Assembly: GCA_964567515.1 (NCBI GenBank)
Contig: CAZMMW010000002.1
Location: 1 to 37,330 of the forward strand
Direction: 5' to 3'
Origin: JBBIVB01 sp964567515
Lineage (GTDB): Bacteria > Patescibacteriota > Patescibacteriia > Veblenbacterales > UBA10138
Length of the DNA: 37,330 nt
The first letter of the stretch is position 1. Each line of letters begins with the position of its first letter. Shown here in pieces: positions 31,472-37,330 of the stretch. The notes beneath the pieces were generated by a model. The model ran no database searches, was not told where the DNA came from, and was given only the letters and a program-made list of their open reading frames with translations. The position numbers and the translations under genes were made by a program.

Positions 31472-32356
31472 ATGACTATTATTCTAAAATCAAATAAGCA
31501 ACTCTTTGCTATGCATTTATTAATTGCGCTCTTGGAAAAAAGGGTAAATATATTTAATAATCGTAAATTAGAAAAACTCTTTAATTCTCTCTTGGTTGAT
31601 AAAAATTTTAAAAAATTAATCTCTAAGCTACGAGCTAATAATCTTAATTCTAACTCCTGCCGACGTTTTATAAATTTACTACTTCTACCACCTAATTCTC
31701 AATTTATTGATGAAGAATTATTAACACCATACCAAAACTTAAAACCTATATTAAACTCTTACATGAATTCTGACCCCATTGAAAAATTTTTTCAATTATA
31801 CTGCGAATATTTAACTAAATTTATTAAATATAAAAACCGCCTTTTTCAATCAGAAGCCCAACGTCTTCTGCGTTTCTTTCGCTTGCCTAGTTCTTGGTTT
31901 GGTATAATTTACGTTCATATTAATGCCCTTGATTCACTAGGGGTGGGGAATAATTACTTCCGTAAACATTCCTCTATAATCTCTGTGCCAACGCTGTCAG
32001 GGGGAACTATAAGTCTTTCAGGATTCCGCCATGAACTAATGCACATCATCCTGAAAAAATTATGGGTAAATAATCTGACTGCAACACATTTTCATCTGCA
32101 AGTTCCGAGCAACTACCAAACAGATAGTCTTCGGGTTCAATTTGATGAATATTTTATTGTAACAGCAAATATTTTCTTTCTCCCAGCCGATCGACAAAGT
32201 AAACAATTGGAATATTTAGCCAAACACGGTTTTTCTGATATTAATATCTTTTATAATTTCCTTAGATTAAATTTCCTAACCAGATCTAAAAAGCTAGAAG
32301 TAAAACTGTTAAAAGAGCTCCTAGATCTGCTTGAAAAACAGTTAAATAAATTATGA
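31472..32356 (+). CDS. HExxH metallopeptidase-like protein 1
   Basis: 294-residue, Lys/Asn/Leu-rich protein with no signal peptide. The zinc motif H187-ELM-H191 sits in LSGFRHELMHIILKKLW, with E226 in VQFDEYFIVTAN as a possible third ligand. The N-terminal 130 residues are helical and unlike any family I know. It may be a leader peptidase for one of the RiPP precursors, or an unrelated intracellular peptidase. It is the only gene between two terminated units, so it forms its own transcript. Confidence 0.68.
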   Translation: MTIILKSNKQLFAMHLLIALLEKRVNIFNNRKLEKLFNSLLVDKNFKKLISKLRANNLNSNSCRRFINLLLLPPNSQFIDEELLTPYQNLKPILNSYMNSDPIEKFFQLYCEYLTKFIKYKNRLFQSEAQRLLRFFRLPSSWFGIIYVHINALDSLGVGNNYFRKHSSIISVPTLSGGTISLSGFRHELMHIILKKLWVNNLTATHFHLQVPSNYQTDSLRVQFDEYFIVTANIFFLPADRQSKQLEYLAKHGFSDINIFYNFLRLNFLTRSKKLEVKLLKELLDLLEKQLNKL

Positions 32357-32418
32357 TTAGCAAATTAACCAAACAAAAGTTGCCCCAAACTGTTTCCTTC
32401 ATTCCCCTCGGGGACTAT

Positions 32419-32507
32419 CATTTACAACACTATAACAAATTAAACTCAAAACTTAATTTTTCATTTTTAATTTTTAACTTTAAACTCTCATCACAGCTTT
32501 TGACAGT
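32419..32507. repeat. Island internal repeat, copy B
   Basis: 90 bases, CATTTACAACACTATAACAA through TTTTTAATTTTTAACTTT to CTCATCACAG. Nearly identical to the corresponding parts of copies A (29477-29676) and C (36356-36641). Confidence 0.9.
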
Positions 32508-32571
32508 ATAGACCAGTTACACTATAATTTGTTCCAAGTTTTACTCCTACCATAAACCCTCCTGATAAACA
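32491..32571 (-). pseudogene. Gene tail B ending in LYCQKL
   Basis: On the minus strand the frame reads CLSGGFMVGVKLGTNYSVTG then LYCQKL and TGA. It aligns with tail C (CPNGEFVVGVYIDPDLGRVT, GLYCQKL) over 27 residues, including C, G, F, VGV, VTGLYCQKL. No start or upstream gene is present; the next gene on the plus strand starts at 32638. Confidence 0.75.
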
Positions 32572-32637
32572 TATCATTATAATTAAAGGGTTGTTTTATG
32601 TTATGCTTTATTTAGAGATCAACTATTATTTGTATTT

Positions 32638-33312
32638 ATGATAGCGGGAAATATAAAATTAAAGATGATAAGCTATGGTGTTCATTCGTCTATTAAGGGT
32701 AAATACTTTAAAGAATTTTCAAAGGCCGCTGATAAATTGATAAAATTCTTCCCGACTTCTCCATCTCTAGTTGAAATACACCTCTTTTCTAAACGAGGTG
32801 CTTTTGCTAAAAAAATTAAAAAGAAAAAAATTCCCAACTGGCTAATGGGGTATACACCAATAAGTAATCCTAACAAAATTTTTATTTATACCAAAGATTC
32901 TAGATTACTATCTAGTATTAGATTAAAAAAATTAGTACGACATGAATTAGCTCATGTTTTTACTAATCAGCTTAATCCTACTTTACCAACCTGGATAAAA
33001 GAAGGACTGGCGGTTTATTTAGCTAAACAGATTATCAAACCTTCTATTACCAAACGCGATTGGAAATTTATTAAACCGAATAAAAATTATAATTTTTTTG
33101 GCAGAAATTGGAACTCGCTGGTAAACAACCACCGAGCTTACAATAATTCCGGTTTGGTTGTTCAACAATTTATAAAAAGTTATGGACAAAAGAATTTTTT
33201 AAATGTATTAACCAAACATCAAACTAACCAAGATATAATCTTATCACTGGCTCTGTCTTTCAAAAAAACCAGTAAATCAATTATGGTGAATTTAGAAAAA
33301 CTATTATGCTAA
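32638..33312 (+). CDS. HExxH-EGLA metallopeptidase-like protein 2
   Basis: 224-residue basic protein of the gluzincin/peptidase-MA-like type. H102-ELA-H106 in LVRHELAHVFTN and E122 in LPTWIKEGLAVYLAK give the full HExxH-(15)-E zinc site. No signal peptide or membrane helix is seen, so it probably works in the cytoplasm. It lies 14 bases before the MFS exporter and is probably cotranscribed with it. That pairing fits cutting and then exporting a peptide. Confidence 0.75.
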   Translation: MIAGNIKLKMISYGVHSSIKGKYFKEFSKAADKLIKFFPTSPSLVEIHLFSKRGAFAKKIKKKKIPNWLMGYTPISNPNKIFIYTKDSRLLSSIRLKKLVRHELAHVFTNQLNPTLPTWIKEGLAVYLAKQIIKPSITKRDWKFIKPNKNYNFFGRNWNSLVNNHRAYNNSGLVVQQFIKSYGQKNFLNVLTKHQTNQDIILSLALSFKKTSKSIMVNLEKLLC

Positions 33313-33326
33313 GAGTAAAATAGATA

Positions 33327-34571
33327 ATGAATGATACTATTATGGTAAATCAAACGACTAAGAATCGAGTATGGATTTTTTATCTTAGTTCCTTTCTTAA
33401 TGCCCTATCAAGTGGTGTAGTAGGACCCTTGTTAATTGTGTATCTTCTTACTTTAAACCTTTCCACTGCCCAAGTTGGACTACTGCTAGCGATTGAACGC
33501 GGCGCTACCATAATAACTGAATTTCCTACTGGTGTTTTTGCTGACAAATATGGCCGACGTAAATCCCTTCTTATCTCCTTTGGTCTACTCGCCTTAATCC
33601 TTACTGCCTGGTTTTTTACTAAAAGCTACTTGGTTTTTATTATTCTTTCCTTTTGTTGGGGGCTAGCTTACACTTTCCAGAGTGGCGCTAAGGAATCTTT
33701 TGTGATTGACTCGCTTAATCTAGCCAACGATGATACTTCAAGAAATAAGGTATTCTCACGACTCGCTGCTGCTGGCAATTTTGGTTTAGTGATTGGTGGA
33801 TTAATAGCGGCCGGATTAACACTAGTTTCTCTACGTTCCATCTGGTTAGCGGCAGCGGTTGCTAACGGCTTCCTCTTCCTGCTCTTCCTGACAGCTACGC
33901 ACGAAATACCAAACAGCTCCGATACTAAAATTAATCGACAAGGAACGCTAAAAGGATTTATTTCATCATCACTTCAAAGTCTACGATCTATTTCTGCTTC
34001 ACGGACAATTTCTCGCCTCATGGGGATAACTATAATAGTTGGCCTAGTTATGGCAATCTATGGATTCTCTTACCCCATACTGTTTAAGACGCTTGGTTTG
34101 CCGCTCTACTACTTTGGCTTACTCGGTTCTGTGGCGGCAATCTTAGGAATTACTGGTGCTTTATTAGGAGAGAAAATAGTTAAACGTGCTGGATATCGCA
34201 CTTCACTCACCTACCTTACTTTTATTCTTATTATACTTTTTTCTATATTTGGCTTCACTGAAACTTTGGGAGTTACTATTCTACTTTTTGCTACAATTGA
34301 GTTAACGCTCCACGGTTGGTTTCCTATATATAATTCATTCCTAAATAAATTTATTCCAAATGGATTACGAAGTAGTCTATTATCAATAAATTCAACCTTA
34401 AGTTTGCTGGCTCTGGCTGGTGGCGAGCTTATGGCCGGCGCCTTAGTAATGATAGTCTCACCTGCTCAACTTATTGCCTGGGGAGGTATTCTACTTGTAA
34501 TCATCCTACTGCTACTTAGAAATATCAATCACTCTACAACAACGAATAATACACCAAAGGCAACGCGATGA
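33327..34571 (+). CDS. MFS exporter
   Basis: 414-residue transporter of the Major Facilitator Superfamily with 12 predicted membrane helices. The loop 2-3 motif is EFPTGVFADKYGRRKSLL, the pattern of drug or metabolite efflux MFS proteins. It follows the second HExxH gene with a 14-base gap. As no ABC exporter or peptidase-containing transporter is in the island, it is the best candidate for peptide export or self-protection. Substrate unknown. Confidence 0.88.
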   Translation: MNDTIMVNQTTKNRVWIFYLSSFLNALSSGVVGPLLIVYLLTLNLSTAQVGLLLAIERGATIITEFPTGVFADKYGRRKSLLISFGLLALILTAWFFTKSYLVFIILSFCWGLAYTFQSGAKESFVIDSLNLANDDTSRNKVFSRLAAAGNFGLVIGGLIAAGLTLVSLRSIWLAAAVANGFLFLLFLTATHEIPNSSDTKINRQGTLKGFISSSLQSLRSISASRTISRLMGITIIVGLVMAIYGFSYPILFKTLGLPLYYFGLLGSVAAILGITGALLGEKIVKRAGYRTSLTYLTFILIILFSIFGFTETLGVTILLFATIELTLHGWFPIYNSFLNKFIPNGLRSSLLSINSTLSLLALAGGELMAGALVMIVSPAQLIAWGGILLVIILLLLRNINHSTTTNNTPKATR

Positions 34572-34576
34572 ATAAA

Positions 34577-34621
34577 AAAGAGTCGTCTAAATAAGAAATA
34601 ATTTCCTATAATAAACGACTC
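34577..34621 (-). terminator. Terminator of the maturase 3 - precursor 3 unit
   Basis: On the minus strand: stem GAGTCGT (34621-34615) / ACGACTC (34586-34580), then TTTTTT. It lies 14 bases after the precursor 3 stop and just past the MFS stop from the other side. The two units converge here. Confidence 0.85.
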
Positions 34622-34634
34622 GTGACGGTTGCTG

Positions 34635-34745
34635 TTAACAACACCCGCCTGCGCGACACATCGGATTCATATTGAGTTTACCAAGAATCCGCGCTGGCCT
34701 ACGAAGCGGCTTTGCTTTAAGACCAGTAATCGCTTGTTTTTTCAT
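34635..34745 (-). CDS. RiPP precursor peptide candidate 3 (basic, C-terminal CRAGGCC)
   Basis: 36-residue peptide. The ATG at 34745 follows directly after the stop of maturase 3 (TAG ATG), and its Shine-Dalgarno AAGGAGGT is inside the last codons of that gene. Sequence in parts: a basic leader MKKQAITGLKAKPLRRPARI, then LGKLNMNPM and the C-terminal core CRAGGCC with three Cys in seven residues and the last two at the very end. No residue follows the final Cys. The leader is strongly cationic, unlike the acidic precursor 1. The tight coupling with the maturase strongly supports it as its substrate. Confidence 0.88.
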   Translation of the reverse strand: MKKQAITGLKAKPLRRPARILGKLNMNPMCRAGGCC

Positions 34746-36107
34746 CTATACCACCTCCTTTCGAGCGTCTTTCTGTTTTATAGTGCCATTCTCAGTCATA
34801 ACTTCTAAAAGCAGAGAATGTGTTACTTTTTTAAAAACCTCACATCGATACCAAAACGCTTCTAGTGAGTTGGTATATTTACCATATTCTGAAGTTATGT
34901 AACATCCACCCATACACTGCCCTTCAATTTCGCAACCTTTACACGCTTTGATGTTTCCTATAACCCGCGAGGTGATAAGAGAACGGAAACTATCAGATTG
35001 AAAAATATCGTCTAACCCTTCTACCGTTCCTAATTCAGTACGACTATAGGAGCAAGGTAAAACAATCCCTGAGGGAGAAACAGATATTCCCATTCCAGTA
35101 AAAGCCGAGCAATTAAAGAGTTTATTCTTGAGTCGAGATTCAAACATATTTTTGAATGGTTTATCCCACAAACCACCAACTGTGATATTTCTTTTTTCTC
35201 CTAGTTTCTTAAACCACAACAACATATCAACTAGCTCATCGGGATCCTTTTGAAGAGAATTAATCATGTCAGGTTCAAAAGAACATGAGGTAATACCACG
35301 ATCGGCTAAAAAATCAAAGAAATTTTCTTTAATTCTATCAATATTCTGATCTGTGAGTGTTAAACAAAACCATTCAACTTTCTTACCTTCTTTATCCAGA
35401 TTATCCCATCCTGAGATAATACGCCGAAAAGTACCGTTGCCAGAAACTAATCGACGAATTTGGTCGTTTACCTCTAATGGCCCATCTAAACTCGTAGTAA
35501 CTGTAACATTATTTTGCGCTAAGTAACCTGCTCGTGTTGGCGTTATTAAAGACGCATTACTATTGGTAGAAAATGCAAATTCATAACTATTACCATACCT
35601 ACCAACAGAATAATCTATCACTTTTTGCATCAAATTCCACGCTAGTAACGGCTCACTGCCGCCAAAATAAATCTCAACTTTATTCCTTTGTCTCCTCTTA
35701 ATAAAATTCATAAACCTATCAATTGCATTTTTGGCAATAGACCAAGTCATCCGACGCACTTTTGACAACTTCTTGTTAGAAGCCTCTATAACCTTCCGTG
35801 CTAAACAATATGAACAATTGAAGTTACAACGCTCATCTAAAATTAACCCTAGAGAAGACAGGTGTTGCCCCCTACAAATTCTATCAATATACTTCTTTAT
35901 CGTCCGATGTAAATGTATTCTTTCATCTTGCCACTCGGGAATTAAAAAATGGTGTTTAATAAATAAATGAAGCCACTGCTCTAAATTCTCAATGGTATAT
36001 TGAGCTTGTATGTCTTGTAAACTGCAGGGGCGGCGAAAAAGATTGAGAACAAAAATACACTGTTCGTTTAGAATTATAGGGTGCCCAAAGAGAGAATTAT
36101 AAACCAA
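34746..36107 (-). CDS. Radical SAM/SPASM peptide maturase 3 with RRE-like N terminus
   Basis: At least 453 residues. The 4Fe-4S motif is CNFNCSYC (residues 95-102). GGSEP is at about 149-153, SLDGP later, and the SPASM Cys are in FNCSAF, LPCSYS, CKGCEIEGQCMGGC and YRC. The N-terminal 85 residues (VYNSLFGHPIILNEQCIFVL and on) resemble a PqqD-like RiPP recognition element. The start is unclear. The first TTG (36107) has no ribosome binding site, while the frame and the RRE-like sequence (RFIQSPHLIIKKYQDGTL) go on upstream to about 36176. There only ATA/ATT codons are available, with AGAGG 9 bases before ATT. The coordinate given is the conservative one. Confidence 0.9.
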   Translation of the reverse strand: MVYNSLFGHPIILNEQCIFVLNLFRRPCSLQDIQAQYTIENLEQWLHLFIKHHFLIPEWQDERIHLHRTIKKYIDRICRGQHLSSLGLILDERCNFNCSYCLARKVIEASNKKLSKVRRMTWSIAKNAIDRFMNFIKRRQRNKVEIYFGGSEPLLAWNLMQKVIDYSVGRYGNSYEFAFSTNSNASLITPTRAGYLAQNNVTVTTSLDGPLEVNDQIRRLVSGNGTFRRIISGWDNLDKEGKKVEWFCLTLTDQNIDRIKENFFDFLADRGITSCSFEPDMINSLQKDPDELVDMLLWFKKLGEKRNITVGGLWDKPFKNMFESRLKNKLFNCSAFTGMGISVSPSGIVLPCSYSRTELGTVEGLDDIFQSDSFRSLITSRVIGNIKACKGCEIEGQCMGGCYITSEYGKYTNSLEAFWYRCEVFKKVTHSLLLEVMTENGTIKQKDARKEVV

Positions 36108-36278
36108 AGTCCCATCTTGATATTTCTTAATAATTAGATGGGGAGACTGAATGAATCTATTTCTATTATTGTCAATTATAGTTAACCTCTTTTTTTGTTC
36201 TTAGTCGTTTCTACTCACTCCAATAGCAATTAAACGAGATAGAATATTTTTAAAGTACTGTTTGGAGTATTCTATTTT

Positions 36279-36318
36279 AATATCAAATACACCATATTAA
36301 TATCAAATACACCATATT
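36279..36318. promoter_or_regulatory. Perfect tandem 20-base repeat upstream of maturase 3
   Basis: AATATCAAATACACCATATT occurs twice without a gap. It lies about 100-170 bases upstream of the maturase 3 start region and may be a tandem binding site for a regulator. Confidence 0.6.
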
Positions 36319-36336
36319 GTTAAATGGCGATTTAAC

Positions 36337-36365
36337 AAAAACCCGCTCGCTATTCAGCGAACGAG
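36337..36365 (-). terminator. Minus-strand terminator upstream of maturase 3
   Basis: On the minus strand: CTCGTTCGCT, 4-base loop, AGCGAGCGGG (two G-U pairs), then TTTTTG. It would stop transcripts coming from the right before the maturase 3 promoter. Confidence 0.72.
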
Positions 36366-36641
36366 TTTCACTATTCATTCTTCTTTCTTTTACCTTCCAG
36401 CTTCTAGCCACCATGGACAGATTAGTTTTAAAAATTTCAACTACAACATTTACAACATTACAACAAATAAAACAGCTTCTAGTTTCCAAATTCCAAAATT
36501 ATTACTGAAAACCAATAACTAACTAGGAACTAAAAAGATTCCAACATTTACAACACTATAACAAATTAAACTCAAAACTTAATTTTTCATTTTTAATTTT
36601 TAACTTTAAACTCTCATCACAGCTTTTGGCAGTATAAGCCA
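36356..36641. repeat. Island internal repeat, copy C
   Basis: Longest copy. It contains both blocks of copy A, separated here by about 100 more bases, and the block shared with copy B. It ends, on the minus strand, at the gene tail C. Confidence 0.88.
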
Positions 36642-36736
36642 GTTACTCTACCAAGATCAGGATCTATATAAACTCCAACCACAAACTCGCCATTAGGACA
36701 AGAGGATGCACCTTGCTCAAAACTATTAATCCGGAA
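36617..36736 (-). pseudogene. Gene tail C, exported-protein-like, ending in LYCQKL
   Basis: 39 codons are open on the minus strand after a TAG: FRINSFEQGASS, CPNGEFVVGVYIDPDLGRVT, GLYCQKL, TGA. The motif CPxG-x-hVVGV ... C near the end is like tails of many exported proteins with a disulfide. No start or upstream domain is found. It is the best preserved of three related tails. Confidence 0.72.
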
Positions 36737-36903
36737 CTAAAAGATTTATCTGATGATATTACTTAGATGCTGAAATACCTGTCCGCCGTCCGCCTTCCTG
36801 ATGAGTGTACCTAAACCACCAATTCGTTGATGGGTTGATAACAAACGGAGGCAGCTTTGGATTTAGACTTTGGCAGACGGGAGTTCAGCCTGACGGTTGT
36901 TAT
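36642..36903. other. Gene-poor stretch between tail C and the right border repeat
   Basis: Beyond tail C I see no coding frame with a start. The segment is less AT-rich (for example GTCCGCCGTCCGCCTTCCTG at 36781-36800) than the other spacers. Confidence 0.4.
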
Positions 36904-37219
36904 TGTCATCCTGAACATTACCTTTCTGTCATCCTGAGCGCCAAGCGAAGAATCTCATGGACGATAGGGTTTAACAATGGGATGTTTCGCTAATACTCAA
37001 CATGACAATGTTTCCTGTCATTCTGAGGCTTCAGCCGAAGAATCTCATGGACAACAGGGTTTTAACCAGGGGATGTTTCGCTAATACTCAACATGACGAT
37101 TGTCGTTGTCATTCTGAGGCTTCAGCCGAAGAATCTAAGAGATGTTTTGTTAGCGCTTAACATGACATATAATAAAAAGCCGATTCTGTTTAGAATCGGC
37201 TTGAATTAATATAAGGTAC
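36904..37219. repeat. Direct repeat cluster, right copy (island border)
   Basis: Nearly identical to 26826-27055 but with an added tandem unit. The unit AATCTCATGGAC...GCCGAAG of about 90 bases occurs at 36951 and 37041, with a related unit from 37132. Both border copies end in GAATCGGCTTGAATT and ATATAAGGTAC. Confidence 0.9.
37177..37202 (-). terminator. Terminator of the gene at the window end
   Basis: Perfect 11-bp stem AAGCCGATTCT / AGAATCGGCTT with a 4-base loop. On the minus strand it is followed by TTTTATT. It lies about 29 bases after the stop at 37231. Confidence 0.85.
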
Positions 37220-37230
37220 GATTGGTTTTT

Positions 37231-37330
37231 CTATTTCAGGAAAACCATTTTTTTGGTTTCGCGGTAATCCGCGGTTTGCAATCTGTAAAAGTACATACCG
37301 CTTGGCAGTCCATCAGCGTTCCAGGTTGCC
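37231..37330 (-). CDS. C-terminal end of an exported protein with a T9SS type A-like sorting tail (partial)
   Basis: Only the last 32 codons are in the window: ATWNADGLPSGMYFYRLQTA then DYRETKKMVFLK and the stop. The G-h-P-S-G-x-Y-F-Y-R-L ... K-x-M-V-x-L-K pattern is that of type IX secretion type A C-terminal sorting domains (also called FlgD-like tails). Such tails are known mainly from Bacteroidota and related phyla. In a Patescibacteria-like context it would be either a retained similar fold or a transfer. The gene continues beyond the window. Confidence 0.78.
   Translation of the reverse strand, partial: ATWNADGLPSGMYFYRLQTADYRETKKMVFLK

Noticed and set aside
36805..36993. Open frame of 62 codons over the right border repeat.
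   Set aside because: It runs through the repeat sequence and has no ribosome binding site or recognisable motif.
26826..37219. CRISPR array.
   Set aside because: The repeats are few, long, not regularly spaced and contain no unique spacers of uniform length; no cas genes are present.

Overview
The window looks like a chromosomal segment of a Candidate Phyla Radiation (Patescibacteria, Parcubacteria-like) bacterium. This is inferred from gene content, not from a marker tree: low GC, very short intergenic distances, a stripped type IV pilus operon with a four-helix-bundle gene beside it, DsbA-like thioredoxin-fold proteins, and a gatC-gatA pair without gatB. TGA is used as a stop codon. The last 100 bases hold the end of a gene with a sorting-signal-like C terminus.

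Bases 227-26641 are all on the minus strand and form an ordinary, mostly housekeeping part. It reads, in transcription order from the right: a large exported Cys-rich protein (24575-26641); the inner-membrane pilus assembly genes pilM, pilN, pilO, a small membrane protein, pilB, a PilT-like gene and pilC (17013-24378); a four-helix-bundle gene framed by short repeats (about 16.6-16.96 kb); the main pilin (15941-16387); two membrane glycosyltransferases, one split by an in-frame stop (12544-15851); prepilin peptidase and four minor pilin-like genes (8542-12547); ligA; gatC-gatA; and a thiol-redox block of a DedA protein, a CcdA-like protein and three DsbA-like proteins, followed by lgt. The redox block probably serves disulfides in the exported pilins and the Cys-rich surface protein. 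Oddities are a PilT-like ATPase whose Walker A lysine, Walker B and His box are all gone, a PilN with two PilM-binding-like VNLLP motifs, and a DsbA-like protein with CPYS instead of CxxC.

Bases about 26.8-37.2 kb are an accessory island bounded by two direct copies of a 230-315 bp repeat cluster. The left edge carries an AbiEi/AbiEii-like pair (27150-28022). The rest is a previously unlabelled RiPP (ribosomally made, modified peptide) region. It has three radical SAM/SPASM maturase genes (one reduced to its C-terminal half), each next to a tiny gene not found by ordinary ORF calling: a 44-residue acidic peptide ending in a CECDDC motif (28826-28960), a 41-residue peptide with CNDCCCDLGC (29873-29998), and a 36-residue basic peptide ending in CRAGGCC (34635-34745, minus). 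The tiny genes have the strongest ribosome binding sites of the region. All three units end in terminators or a strong hairpin. Around them lie a transglutaminase-fold Cys protease candidate (29023-29463), two HExxH metallopeptidase candidates (31472-32356, 32638-33312) and an MFS exporter (33327-34571), a plausible set for leader removal and export. Product structure and function are unknown.

The island is also full of scars: three truncated gene tails with the same C terminus (LYCQKL) and the same downstream repeat, a repeat-derived hairpin exactly where the first radical SAM gene loses its N-terminal half, and tandem repeat units. Several genes have a promoter so close to the ATG that their mRNAs would be leaderless or nearly so.
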